This document shows, piece by piece, positions 26,972 through 35,413 of a stretch of DNA of 64,000 nt. The notes below the pieces were generated by a model. The model was not told the origin of the DNA. It was given only the letters and a program-made list of their open reading frames with translations, and searched no databases. Origin of the DNA: an uncultured Saprospiraceae bacterium. GTDB lineage: Bacteria > Bacteroidota > Bacteroidia > Chitinophagales > Saprospiraceae. The stretch's first letter is position 1. Each line of letters opens with the position of its first letter. The translations under genes and the position numbers were made by a program. The stretch is from the NCBI GenBank assembly GCA_937921825.1, contig CAKZVK010000101.1, positions 1 to 64,000 on the forward strand. Direction: 5' to 3'.

Positions 26972-27319
26972 ATGGCAATAAAAATTACAGATGAGTGCAT
27001 CAATTGTGGTGCATGTGAACCTGAATGTCCCAATAATGCGATATATGAAGGTGGCGTAGAATGGGCCATAGCTGATGGTACGACACTAGTCGGAGAGTAT
27101 ATGTTAGAGACAGGAAAGAAAGTAGACGCTGCTGATCCTCAAGCTCCAATAGATGATGATGTCTATTTTATAGCTCCAGATAAATGCACAGAATGTCAAG
27201 GATTCCATGAAGAGCCACAGTGTGCTGCAGTATGTCCTGTGGACTGTTGTGTACCTGATGAGGATAGAGTCGAATCAATAGAAGAACTTCTCGAGAAGAA
27301 ATCAAGACTCCATCTCTAG
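26972..27319 (+). CDS. 4Fe-4S dicluster ferredoxin
   Basis: A 115-residue soluble ferredoxin. The first cluster motif is [12 protein letters not shown] (C-x2-C-x2-C-x3-C-P). The second is [20 protein letters not shown], where an insert lies between the second and third cysteines, as in the YfhL/FdxN-like ferredoxins. A 50-residue linker separates them. The C-terminus ([13 protein letters not shown]) is helical. It carries single electrons, partner unknown. It follows pssA by 10 nt and is probably cotranscribed. A hairpin with a U-rich tail about 50 nt downstream likely ends the transcript. Confidence 0.9.
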   Translation: MAIKITDECINCGACEPECPNNAIYEGGVEWAIADGTTLVGEYMLETGKKVDAADPQAPIDDDVYFIAPDKCTECQGFHEEPQCAAVCPVDCCVPDEDRVESIEELLEKKSRLHL

Positions 27320-27366
27320 AGTCAAAATCCAGTTTATCAATTCTTATTTAAGACTGAGTATGGGGC

Positions 27367-27401
27367 AAAAAAAAGCCTGTCCAAAAAGACAAGGCGTTTT
27401 T
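27367..27401. terminator. Bidirectional intrinsic terminator
   Basis: A run of eight A (27367-27374), the arm GCCTGTC (27375-27381), loop CAAAAA, the arm GACAAGGC (27388-27395) and GTTTTTA. The stem is GCC/GGC and GTC/GAC with a small internal bulge. On the plus strand it ends the pssA-ferredoxin transcript. On the minus strand it has a run of eight T and lies about 50 nt after the small ORF at 27456-27569. Confidence 0.65.
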
Positions 27402-27455
27402 ATTTCTCTTTACGAGATTAGATATTTTCAGTAGTAGTTGTAATGCGGTAAGGAA

Positions 27456-27569
27456 TTATATTCCTAACCAACCTTCATAATCTTCCTCAACTCTGAACTG
27501 GGGAGTTTTCAGCGTCTTCGTCGGAGACTTTTTGAAGAGTTTTGTAATGAAATTAAATAATCTGTTCAT
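27456..27569 (-). CDS. Putative 37-residue basic small protein
   Basis: An ATG-initiated frame in the 480-nt gap between ferredoxin and rhodanese. It encodes 37 residues: a basic amphipathic N-terminus (MNRLFNFITKLFKKSPTK) and an acidic, aromatic tail ending EEDYEGWLGI. No family is recognised. Support for it being real: the composition resembles a membrane-surface or RNA-binding small protein, a good minus-strand terminator lies about 50 nt beyond its stop, and no other gene explains that terminator. Against: I found no convincing promoter, and the frame is short enough to arise by chance. Comparative conservation would settle it. Confidence 0.45.
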   Translation of the reverse strand: MNRLFNFITKLFKKSPTKTLKTPQFRVEEDYEGWLGI

Positions 27570-27722
27570 AGGTTAAAATGTAATTTGCTTGTGTATATAT
27601 TAAGACGTTTCAAAAGCTCAAAAGGTTGGCTCGTTAACATAAAATTTTATACATGTAAATCAGCTGACCAATTTCTCTATTGAAACTTCAAAAATAAGTG
27701 TAAATCAGACCTGTTACAATTA

Positions 27723-27744
27723 ATATTAGAAATATTTCTAATAT
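27723..27744. promoter_or_regulatory. 22-bp perfect palindrome, possible operator
   Basis: A perfect palindrome centred between 27733 and 27734, with core TTAGAAATATTTCTAA, about 57 nt upstream of the rhodanese start codon. The symmetry and position suit a dimeric regulator's operator. It is AT-rich and lacks a loop or T-tract, so it is not a terminator. No regulator can be named. The remaining spacer 27570-27722 and 27745-27801 shows nothing else I recognise. Confidence 0.35.
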
Positions 27745-27801
27745 ATAATACTCAGTTATTAATAATTTTTCTCACCTTAGATATCAGTATCAATTGAGCT
27801 T

Positions 27802-28191
27802 ATGAAAATCACTCTTTCTAATCTATTATCGCTATTAATTATAATAAGCTTTCAGGCTTGTAAGCAAGGAACCACAGGCAGTGAGACCTCGTCAGTACGA
27901 AGCGATATAACTGTAGCAGAAGCCAAAAATCTTCTTGGGAATAATGACTATGTCTTTTTGGATGTCCGTACTCCTTCAGAGATTAGTCAAGGCAAAATTG
28001 AGAACGCCATAGAGATCAATTATCGCGCAGACAACTTTGCGGATAAAATAGCTGCTCTAGATAAGAGTAAAAAATATGTAGTCTATTGTCGAAGTGGCGG
28101 AAGAAGCGCCAAAACATGTGACCTCTTGGAGGGTCAAAACTTTAGTACAGTACACAATATGTTAGGAGGCTATTCTTCTTGGAACAATTAA
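27802..28191 (+). CDS. Rhodanese-domain lipoprotein
   Basis: A 129-residue exported protein with a lipoprotein signal ending FQAC (Cys20). A single rhodanese domain covers residues 35-128: the VFLDVRTPSEISQGKIENAIEI region, then the active-site loop CRSGGRS with Cys96 as the sulfur-carrying residue, then NMLGGYSSW near the end. The loop composition matches single-domain sulfurtransferases rather than Cdc25-like phosphatases. A periplasmic sulfur-carrier role is inferred. The next gene begins 27 nt downstream on the same strand. Confidence 0.88.
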   Translation: MKITLSNLLSLLIIISFQACKQGTTGSETSSVRSDITVAEAKNLLGNNDYVFLDVRTPSEISQGKIENAIEINYRADNFADKIAALDKSKKYVVYCRSGGRSAKTCDLLEGQNFSTVHNMLGGYSSWNN

Positions 28192-28218
28192 AAATTAATT
28201 AATCGAAAATCTATATCA

Positions 28219-28968
28219 ATGAAAAATCTATTCCTACTGTTAGCTGTCTCATTATTTATGAGCAGTGACATACATAGCCAAAAAATGGACTTTTGGTTAG
28301 ATGCAGGTCTTAAAATACAGACAGGCTTCACAGCGCTCTATAATGCCAATGCTACTACTGCTAATGCTAATGGTGAAACCTGGGATAATACTTTGGCTAC
28401 AGGAACCAAGTATGGTGTAAAGCTAGGAATGAACTTTAACTACACTGGAGTATCTCTAGATATCATGCAGGGTAAAATGAGAGGTAAGTTCCAAAAAGTA
28501 GATCAGGCTAATGGAGGTACTGAAAGAGAAGATGAGGTAACAGTAAACGCAACAGACATATACCTATTATTTAGAAATGCGAAGCACAAAGGTTATTTCG
28601 AAATAGGTCCTAAATATTCTATCATAAATGATGTAAAGGCTACAAATAGTAGCAGTGCAGAAGTAAGTAATGTTAGCGATCAGTTCGAGACGAGTAATTT
28701 AGGAGCTGTCTTAGGTTTTGGGACCTATATTTTAGGCCCTGAAGATGGTAGATTTTCTGGGATCTTAGGTTTTAGAGTTGAGTATGGATTCCAAGACATA
28801 GTCAATGAAGTTGGTAGAACTGAAGGTTCTAGAGTTCCAGTTAATTATGGTGGAGAGACCGCTGCGACTAACAGTATCTTTGCTGGTATTGTCTTCGAAT
28901 TTAATTGGGGAATAGGAGGTGTCGGTCAGGCAAGATGTGGAGAAAGATCTAAGTTCATCTGGTTCTAG
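28219..28968 (+). CDS. Outer-membrane beta-barrel protein
   Basis: A 249-residue exported protein: signal peptide to about residue 20 (SSDIHSQ), then alternating polar and hydrophobic strands such as YGVKLGMNFNYTGVSLDIMQG, YFEIGPKYS and GFRVEYGFQDI, consistent with a small barrel of eight to ten strands. It contains Asn/Thr-rich loops (NANATTANANGETWDN). The C-terminus departs from the usual terminal strand: after GIVFEFNWGIGG it ends in a Cys-containing tail (QARCGERSKFIWF). Probably cotranscribed with the rhodanese and followed by a strong terminator. Substrate unknown. Confidence 0.78.
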   Translation: MKNLFLLLAVSLFMSSDIHSQKMDFWLDAGLKIQTGFTALYNANATTANANGETWDNTLATGTKYGVKLGMNFNYTGVSLDIMQGKMRGKFQKVDQANGGTEREDEVTVNATDIYLLFRNAKHKGYFEIGPKYSIINDVKATNSSSAEVSNVSDQFETSNLGAVLGFGTYILGPEDGRFSGILGFRVEYGFQDIVNEVGRTEGSRVPVNYGGETAATNSIFAGIVFEFNWGIGGVGQARCGERSKFIWF

Positions 28969-28993
28969 GGAGACCAGGTTCTGAATAAAATTA

Positions 28994-29033
28994 AAATAGG
29001 CTGCCTTTCGTTAAAGGCAACCTATTTTTTTAT
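28994..29033 (+). terminator. Strong intrinsic terminator after the rhodanese/beta-barrel pair
   Basis: The left arm AAAATAGGCTGCCTTT, loop CGTT and right arm AAAGGCAACCTATTTT form a 16-bp stem with one mismatch, running into further T residues. It begins 26 nt after the beta-barrel stop codon. Confidence 0.88.
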
Positions 29034-29224
29034 AACACCCTTTGTATATAAGACATATAATTGATATGTCACCCCTACGTCATATAGAAAATAAATCCTA
29101 TACTTTTTCTACATATTTTGAGCAGCTCCGCTAAGGCACTTATTATCAAAATACTACATATTTAATTTCATTAATATGATGGATAATATTTTGAACATAA
29201 AATTTGATTTCATGTTAGATACAC

Positions 29225-29683
29225 ATGAAAATCTATACTCTCGAAAGGTCTCAAGTACTTAATTCCACACTAGAAAAGGTCTGGGACTACTTTTCTTCAC
29301 CTAAGAACCTTGATGAACTCACTCCACAAGACATGGGTTTTCAGATTATATCTGAGTTGGGATCTGAAGGCATGTACCAAGGTCAAGAAATAGAGTACTA
29401 CGTCAGACCTATCTTGAACATCCCCTTGTACTGGAAAACACTAATTACAGAAGTCAATGACCACCACTCATTTATAGATCAGCAAATCAAAGGGCCATAT
29501 AAGCTGTGGAAGCATACACATACCTTTGAAGAGGTAGATGGCCAAATTAAAATGTACGATAAAGTAGAGTATGCTCTACCCTTCAGCTTTCTAGGGAGTA
29601 TCGCCCATGAAGTATATGTGAAACAAAGACTCCAAGAGATTTTTGACTATAGATATACTATGGTCGATAAGATATTTAACTAG
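29225..29683 (+). CDS. SRPBCC-family (START-like) protein
   Basis: A 152-residue soluble protein of the SRPBCC (polyketide cyclase/START-like) fold. It opens with the usual first strand and helix (LERSQVLNSTLEKVWDYFSSPKNLDELTP) and closes with a long C-terminal helix (AHEVYVKQRLQEIFDYRY). These proteins form a hydrophobic cavity for a ligand; the ligand is not predictable. The gene stands alone on the plus strand, and its last 4 nt overlap the end of the convergent tpiA. The upstream 190 nt are very AT-rich without a consensus promoter that I could match. Confidence 0.82.
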   Translation: MKIYTLERSQVLNSTLEKVWDYFSSPKNLDELTPQDMGFQIISELGSEGMYQGQEIEYYVRPILNIPLYWKTLITEVNDHHSFIDQQIKGPYKLWKHTHTFEEVDGQIKMYDKVEYALPFSFLGSIAHEVYVKQRLQEIFDYRYTMVDKIFN

Positions 29684-30432
29684 AAAGATCGAATAATCTT
29701 ATTGAAGCTCTCCGCATTGAGTGAGGCTCCCCCTACTAGACCACCATCAACATCTTGCTTTCCGAAGAGTTCTTTAGCATTGGCAGGTTTTACGCTACCA
29801 CCATATAGTATGGATAGCTCTGAAGCTGTCTTCTGGGTATAATTTTTCCTTATTAGGGATCTGATGTACTTATGCATATCCTGTGCTTGTGCTGGAGAAG
29901 CTGTTACACCAGTTCCGATAGCCCAAATTGGTTCGTAGGCAATTATGACATTCTTCAGCTGAGTAGAGCTTAAGTGGAACAGGCTTTCTTTTAGTTGTTT
30001 CTCGACGTAAGCTTTATGTTTCTTTGATTTACGAACTTTGAGAGGTTCTCCACAGCAAAAGATCACTTGAAAGCCATTTTCGATTAGTACCTCAACTTTC
30101 TTTTTTAAGAGATTATTGGACTCATTAAAGTACTCTCTTCTCTCAGAGTGACCAATAATCACATGATCAACCCCTATAGAAGAAAGCATGTTATGGCTTA
30201 TCTCTCCAGTATAAGCACCTTTAGACTCTTGATGCGCATTCTGAGCAGAGATATGAATATTTTTATTAGACTTAGTCAATGCTTGGGTCAATGACAAGTA
30301 CGGTGCCGGACAACCAAGGATTACTGTGACATCATTAGGTATCTTCTTATCGGAAATGGCTGAAGTCAATTCTCTAGCTTCTGTCTCTGTCAGGTTCATT
30401 TTCCAATTTCCTGCTGCTATTTTTCGTCTCAT
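29680..30432 (-). CDS. tpiA: Triosephosphate isomerase
   Basis: A 250-residue TIM-barrel enzyme interconverting dihydroxyacetone phosphate and glyceraldehyde 3-phosphate in glycolysis. All catalytic elements are present: AAGNWKMN (Asn9, Lys11), IIGHSERREYF (His95), AYEPIWAIGTG (Glu167, loop 6) and YGGSVKPANA plus GGLVGGASL, the phosphate-binding loops. Length is normal. It is divergent from ppk1, with 72 nt between the two start codons. Confidence 0.97.
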   Translation of the reverse strand: MRRKIAAGNWKMNLTETEARELTSAISDKKIPNDVTVILGCPAPYLSLTQALTKSNKNIHISAQNAHQESKGAYTGEISHNMLSSIGVDHVIIGHSERREYFNESNNLLKKKVEVLIENGFQVIFCCGEPLKVRKSKKHKAYVEKQLKESLFHLSSTQLKNVIIAYEPIWAIGTGVTASPAQAQDMHKYIRSLIRKNYTQKTASELSILYGGSVKPANAKELFGKQDVDGGLVGGASLNAESFNKIIRSF

Positions 30433-30504
30433 ATTAGGTCTAGAATAAAGTAAATGTTATTATGCAATTTATTGTGAAAATAGCATAAACAGAGCACATA
30501 GATA

Positions 30505-32553
30505 TTGAAAAAACCAACCCCATACATTCATCGTGATATCAGCTGGCTATCTTTTAACTATAGAGTCTTACAAGAGGCTATGGATGAAAGTGTACCTCTC
30601 TATGAGAGAATTAAGTTTTTAGCTATTTATTCTTCCAATTTGGGAGAGTTCTTTAGGGTTAGGGTCTCTAATCATAAAAACCTTATGAGGGCTGGTAAGA
30701 AGACTCAAAAGAAGGTAGAGTTCGAGCCTAAACAAATAGTAAGGCAAATCTTAAAAATTGTCACTAAGCAGCAGCAGAAGTTCAGTGAGATCTACAATAA
30801 TGAGATATTACCTGCTCTTGAAAAAGAGAATATCTCTATGGTTAGGCTTAAAGATCTTAAGCAGAAGCAGCTTGACTACGTTATCTCCTACTTTAATGAC
30901 CATCTTATCCCATTTATCCAACCGGTATTATTAAAAGATAATATGGTAAGACCCTATCTGCAGAATGGGGCCTTATATCTGGGAGTATATATGAAAAGCA
31001 AGTCCGGTAAGGACAAAGAAAAGTACTATGCTATAGTTAAGATTCCATCTGATAAGCATGACAGGTTCATTGAAATACCATCAAAAGGTAACACCTTTAT
31101 CATGTTATTGGATGATTTGGTAAGGATAATCATACCTGAGATATTTCCTGGGTTTACGATAATTGATAGCTATTCGTTTAAGCTTACGAGAGATGCCGAG
31201 TTATATATCGATGATGAATATCAAGGTGACTTGATAGAAAAAATAAAGAAGAGTCTCGCAAAAAGAGATAAGGGTTTAGCTTCAAGATTGGTCTACGATA
31301 GAACCCTCCCTAATCATTTTCTTAGTCATCTACAATATGTATTTGATATTGAAGATTTAGACCTCATACCAGAGGGAAGGTATCATAACAATTTTGATTT
31401 TATAGATTTCCCTAGAGTCAATAATGATAAACTTAAAGATGTCAGCCTACCAGCAATCCCCTACTCACCTCTAGAAGCTCTTGACTCCGTATTAGACGGC
31501 ATAGATGTCAGTGAACATCTTTTATACTATCCGTATCATAGCTATGAATCAGTCATTAGATTCTTTGAAGATGCTGCTGTAGATAAGTCTGTCACTCACA
31601 TTAAAATCATACAGTACAGAGTAGCAAAAGTATCGAGGATCATGAATGCTCTGATCAAGGCTGTCAAGAATGGGAAAAAGGTTACAGCCTTTATAGAAGT
31701 AAAAGCAAGATTCGATGAAGAAGCTAATCTGACCTGGGGTGAGAAGCTGAAGAAAAATGGTGTGAAAGTAATATATAGTATGCCGGGTCTAAAGGTCCAC
31801 GCTAAAATTGCCCTAGTCAGACGTGTCAAAAATGGGAAAGAGACCAACTATACCTATATGAGTACAGGGAACTTCCATGAAGGAACAGCCAACCTCTATA
31901 CAGATTTTGGTTTTTTCTCTAAGGAATCAAAACTGGTCAAGGAGGCTAAAATGATCTTCCAATTCGTAGAAACAAAGAAGAGTGAGCAAATTAAATTTAA
32001 GCATCTTGGTGTCGGTGCTTTCAATCTAAAAGAGAAATTAATTGCTGCCATAAAAAGAGAGATAGCATTTGCTGAGTCAGGCAAGAAAGCTTATATCACT
32101 CTAAAGATGAATAGTCTTCAGGATAAGGAAATGATAGAGTTACTCTATAAAGCTAGTCAGGCAGGAGTGAAAGTCAGGATGATTATCAGAGGTATCTGTT
32201 GTCTTATTCCAGAACTAGAAGGCATAAGTGAAAACATCTCAGGGATAAGTATAATAGACCGATATCTAGAGCATGCTAGAGTCTACATATTTGCAAACGG
32301 TGGCGATGAAAAAGTATATCTCTCCTCTGCAGACTGGATGGTTAGAAATCTGCATCATCGAGTAGAATGTATGTTCCCTATATATGATGAAGGGCTCAAA
32401 AAATTTGTGAAAGACATACTAAAGATCCAACTAAAAGATAATGTCAAAGCTCGAATCATCGGAGATTCTAGCTCAATAAAATATGTCAAAAAAGATGGTC
32501 CTACTATTAGATCTCAATTCGACACTTATTATTATATAAAAGAGCATTCGTAG
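30505..32553 (+). CDS. ppk1: Polyphosphate kinase 1
   Basis: A 682-residue enzyme that builds polyphosphate from ATP. The N-terminal domain starts HRDISWLSFNYRVLQEA and IKFLAIYSSNLGEFFRVRV, the classical Ppk1 beginning. The phospholipase-D-like catalytic domains carry MPGLKVHAKIALV with the phosphorylated histidine, STGNFHEGTANLYTDFG, and the second conserved histidine region HARVYIFANGG followed by SSADWMVRNL. Translation starts at TTG 30505 (KKPTPYIHRD). The desaturase gene follows after 28 nt on the same strand. Confidence 0.96.
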   Translation: MKKPTPYIHRDISWLSFNYRVLQEAMDESVPLYERIKFLAIYSSNLGEFFRVRVSNHKNLMRAGKKTQKKVEFEPKQIVRQILKIVTKQQQKFSEIYNNEILPALEKENISMVRLKDLKQKQLDYVISYFNDHLIPFIQPVLLKDNMVRPYLQNGALYLGVYMKSKSGKDKEKYYAIVKIPSDKHDRFIEIPSKGNTFIMLLDDLVRIIIPEIFPGFTIIDSYSFKLTRDAELYIDDEYQGDLIEKIKKSLAKRDKGLASRLVYDRTLPNHFLSHLQYVFDIEDLDLIPEGRYHNNFDFIDFPRVNNDKLKDVSLPAIPYSPLEALDSVLDGIDVSEHLLYYPYHSYESVIRFFEDAAVDKSVTHIKIIQYRVAKVSRIMNALIKAVKNGKKVTAFIEVKARFDEEANLTWGEKLKKNGVKVIYSMPGLKVHAKIALVRRVKNGKETNYTYMSTGNFHEGTANLYTDFGFFSKESKLVKEAKMIFQFVETKKSEQIKFKHLGVGAFNLKEKLIAAIKREIAFAESGKKAYITLKMNSLQDKEMIELLYKASQAGVKVRMIIRGICCLIPELEGISENISGISIIDRYLEHARVYIFANGGDEKVYLSSADWMVRNLHHRVECMFPIYDEGLKKFVKDILKIQLKDNVKARIIGDSSSIKYVKKDGPTIRSQFDTYYYIKEHS

Positions 32554-32581
32554 AGAAAACATATCAATTCAATAGCAATTA

Positions 32582-33631
32582 ATGAATACAGATTTAGAGA
32601 AAGAGATAAAATCCAAACTAGCTAATTGGAAATCAATAGTGGCAGAGTATCAGATTCCAGATACTAAGAAAGCAGTGTTTCAGATCTCGAATAGCTTTCT
32701 ACCGTTCTTATGCCTATGGGTACTTATGTATTTTGCATATCCTGTATCTAAGTGGCTAACTTTGTTGCTCTCCTTTGTGAACGCATTCTTTCTGGTGAGA
32801 ATATTTATTATTCAGCATGATTGTGGACATCAGTCATTTACAGCATCTAAGAAGGCCAATAATATAATAGGGACCTTATGCAGCTTATTTAGTTCTATCC
32901 CTTACAAATATTGGGCGAAGGTCCATAACCATCACCATGGTCACACAGGTCAGCTGGAAGAAAGAGATATCGGAGATATTAACTTCCTAACTGTTGAGGA
33001 ATTTAAGGCAAGAAATAAATGGGGTCGATTTAAGTATAGATTTTTCAGACATCCACTAACCCTCTTTGTTATAGTTCCAATATTCTACTTTACAATCTCA
33101 AATAGAGTACCTAAGGTAAAGAGTTTCAAAGGCATGGTGAGTCGTATTAAATGGTCACAAGTGAAAAACAACCTTCTCATTTTGGGTTGTTATACTTCCG
33201 TTGCTTACTTCGTGGGATGGAAACCTTTCATGTTTATCCACTTATCCATAGTCTTCATGTTTTCAATTATTGCCTTTTGGTTTTTCTACGTCCAGCATAC
33301 TCATGAAACTGCTTATCATACATGGAAGGAAAATTGGGATTTTCTGCTCGCTTCTATTCGAGGTGCTAGCTACTATAAATTACCTAAAATGTTCCAATGG
33401 CTGACGGGTAATATTGGCTTTCATCATATTCATCACTTGAGTAGTCGAATACCAAACTATAATCTAGAGAAATGTGTGAGGGAGAATCCAATTCTTTCTA
33501 AGTATACTAACATCATTACTTTCAAAGAAAGCCTCAGTACTATGCAAGCAAAATTGTGGGATGAGCAGAAGCAAAGGCTTATTAGCTTCAAGGAGTTTTA
33601 CAAGATGGAAAAGTTAGAGATTGTACGCTAA
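32582..33631 (+). CDS. Membrane fatty-acid desaturase
   Basis: A 349-residue integral membrane di-iron desaturase. The three histidine boxes are intact: QHDCGHQSF (about residues 78-86), HNHHHGH (about 117-123) and GFHHIHHLSSRIPNYNL (near 280). Hydrophobic pairs flank boxes one and two and lie before box three. The C-terminal IPNYNL segment is typical of acyl-lipid Delta-12/omega-type desaturases. It should introduce a double bond into membrane acyl chains and affect membrane fluidity. It lies in a probable operon with ppk1, an unusual pairing. No clear terminator follows in the 93 nt before the menD stop. Confidence 0.9.
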   Translation: MNTDLEKEIKSKLANWKSIVAEYQIPDTKKAVFQISNSFLPFLCLWVLMYFAYPVSKWLTLLLSFVNAFFLVRIFIIQHDCGHQSFTASKKANNIIGTLCSLFSSIPYKYWAKVHNHHHGHTGQLEERDIGDINFLTVEEFKARNKWGRFKYRFFRHPLTLFVIVPIFYFTISNRVPKVKSFKGMVSRIKWSQVKNNLLILGCYTSVAYFVGWKPFMFIHLSIVFMFSIIAFWFFYVQHTHETAYHTWKENWDFLLASIRGASYYKLPKMFQWLTGNIGFHHIHHLSSRIPNYNLEKCVRENPILSKYTNIITFKESLSTMQAKLWDEQKQRLISFKEFYKMEKLEIVR

Positions 33632-33724
33632 GCTACATTAGGTCAAAGAAAACAAGTATTCGCACATACTGTTACAATTTGATTTTTAACTTTGGTCAAC
33701 AATTGAAAAGGCCATCCCAATAAC

Positions 33725-35413
33725 CTATTTCAAATCCTCAGACATATACTCAAAGTAAGCTCTCAGTAGTTTTGAGTTTAGTTCTTTGGATGTAAAAATT
33801 TCTACGACACAACAACTTTCAGTTTTGAAGCTAGTTGCTACTGTCTTCTCTAGTTCTACTTGAGAATGCACGCTAGTGTAGTCTATCGAATAAAGATCAC
33901 AAAGCTTAGAGGCATCCAACTCATGTGCAGAAGCAAAGACATCCTCTATTTGTTCTGTGGTATCAGGACCTTTGATATATCTAAAGATTCCTCCACCTCC
34001 ATTATTTATTAGAAAAACAAGAAGCTGAGGCAGTGCCTGCTTTGTTTGCCAAAAGGCATTAGAATCATAAAAAAATGACATATCACCAGTGATCAGAATA
34101 TTTCTTTGCTTAGATAAACTAGCTACTCCCAATGCTGTAGAGGTACTGCCATCTATACCGCTTACTCCCCTATTGGACTGGAAACTGAGGTTAGGCCTCT
34201 GATCAAACAACTGAGCATATCTTACAGGTGTACTGTTGGCCAGATGTACTATGCTTTCCTCTGGAATAGAGGATAGAAGCACATCAAAAACAATGAGGTC
34301 ACAAAAAGGAATCTGTTCTAGATACTTACTATGCAAGACACTGGTTTCTATACTTAGGTTTCGCCATTCAGATAGGTAAGACTCTTCATTGGAGGAATTT
34401 AGTTCAAGAAGATCTGCCATGATAATGGAAGGCTCTTGTTGGATATGATGAGGAGAGGTATCAAAAGTGTCCTGAACAGAACCCAAATCTATATGCCAAT
34501 GCTCAGCTGGCGGATTATGCTTGATAAACTGCTTTATCTTTTTAGAGACAATCGGTCCACCCATATGTATTAGAAGGTCTGAATTCTGACCTTCCTTTTT
34601 GTCCAGTCGATGAAGTACTCTATCAATACTTTGGACAGAATAAGACGACTCAATATTAGAGGTGGTCTCAGTCAGAAGAACAATATCTTCTCTAGCAGCA
34701 AGTTCAGCAAGAATGTATCCTAATTTACTTCCCGGTGTCATTTGTCCACAGATTACCATCTTCCGCTCCGCCTCTGGCCATTTATTCCTTAGCAAGTTCA
34801 ATGCATTATTCTCAGCTTCAGAATTTATAGCCGCACTGGATGAGGTTAATTCTAAATCAAGTTTCTGGTAAGGAACTTGGTCATAGAGTGGTTCTTCAAA
34901 AGGGATATTAATATGTACAGGCCCAGGAATCCCAGCTGAGGTAAGCTCTATAGCGTCTTGGATGATAGTATCATTAGTCTTTAGATCTTCTGACGAAGAG
35001 GCTTCCTCTATCCAAGTGTAACTTTTCTTGATATAATTCTCATAGACCTTATTCTGTCGCATTGATTGGCCTATGCCCTGATCTATCTTACGACCTGGTC
35101 TATCAGCGGTCAATATTAATAAGGGTACTCTCTGATAATAGGCTTCGACTATAGCGGGCGCATAATTGAGTACGGCACTCCCTGAAGTGCAACATATTAT
35201 TGATGGTTTCCTGCTTTCTAGGGCTTGACCTAGAGCATAAAAGGCCGCTACTCTTTCATCTGGGATGGTAACTATGTTAAATGTCTGAGTTGCATGGAAA
35301 GCAATCACCAAAGGTGCATTCCTCGATCCTGGAGAAAATATAACATTCTCAATCTTCTTTGCTCTACAGAATTCTACAAGGCGGTAGATGCTTTCCTTGT
35401 TAGTCGTATTCAT
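33725..35413 (-). CDS. menD: 2-succinyl-5-enolpyruvyl-6-hydroxy-3-cyclohexene-1-carboxylate synthase
   Basis: A 562-residue thiamine-diphosphate enzyme joining isochorismate and 2-oxoglutarate in menaquinone synthesis. The N-terminal domain has IFSPGSRNAPLVIAF and CCTSGSAVLNYAPAIVEAYY, MenD-specific. The C-terminal diphosphate-binding region shows SGIDGSTSTALGVA and ITGDMSFFYDSNAFW with the GD(x)n motif. The ATG overlaps the menF stop as ATGA. It is the last gene of menC-menE-menF-menD, transcribed on the minus strand. Confidence 0.95.
   Translation of the reverse strand: MNTTNKESIYRLVEFCRAKKIENVIFSPGSRNAPLVIAFHATQTFNIVTIPDERVAAFYALGQALESRKPSIICCTSGSAVLNYAPAIVEAYYQRVPLLILTADRPGRKIDQGIGQSMRQNKVYENYIKKSYTWIEEASSSEDLKTNDTIIQDAIELTSAGIPGPVHINIPFEEPLYDQVPYQKLDLELTSSSAAINSEAENNALNLLRNKWPEAERKMVICGQMTPGSKLGYILAELAAREDIVLLTETTSNIESSYSVQSIDRVLHRLDKKEGQNSDLLIHMGGPIVSKKIKQFIKHNPPAEHWHIDLGSVQDTFDTSPHHIQQEPSIIMADLLELNSSNEESYLSEWRNLSIETSVLHSKYLEQIPFCDLIVFDVLLSSIPEESIVHLANSTPVRYAQLFDQRPNLSFQSNRGVSGIDGSTSTALGVASLSKQRNILITGDMSFFYDSNAFWQTKQALPQLLVFLINNGGGGIFRYIKGPDTTEQIEDVFASAHELDASKLCDLYSIDYTSVHSQVELEKTVATSFKTESCCVVEIFTSKELNSKLLRAYFEYMSEDLK

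Noticed and set aside
33632-33724. Hairpin-like match GGTCAAAG / CTTTGGTC after the desaturase as a terminator
   Set aside because: Imperfect pairing with a long loop and no T-run at the end.
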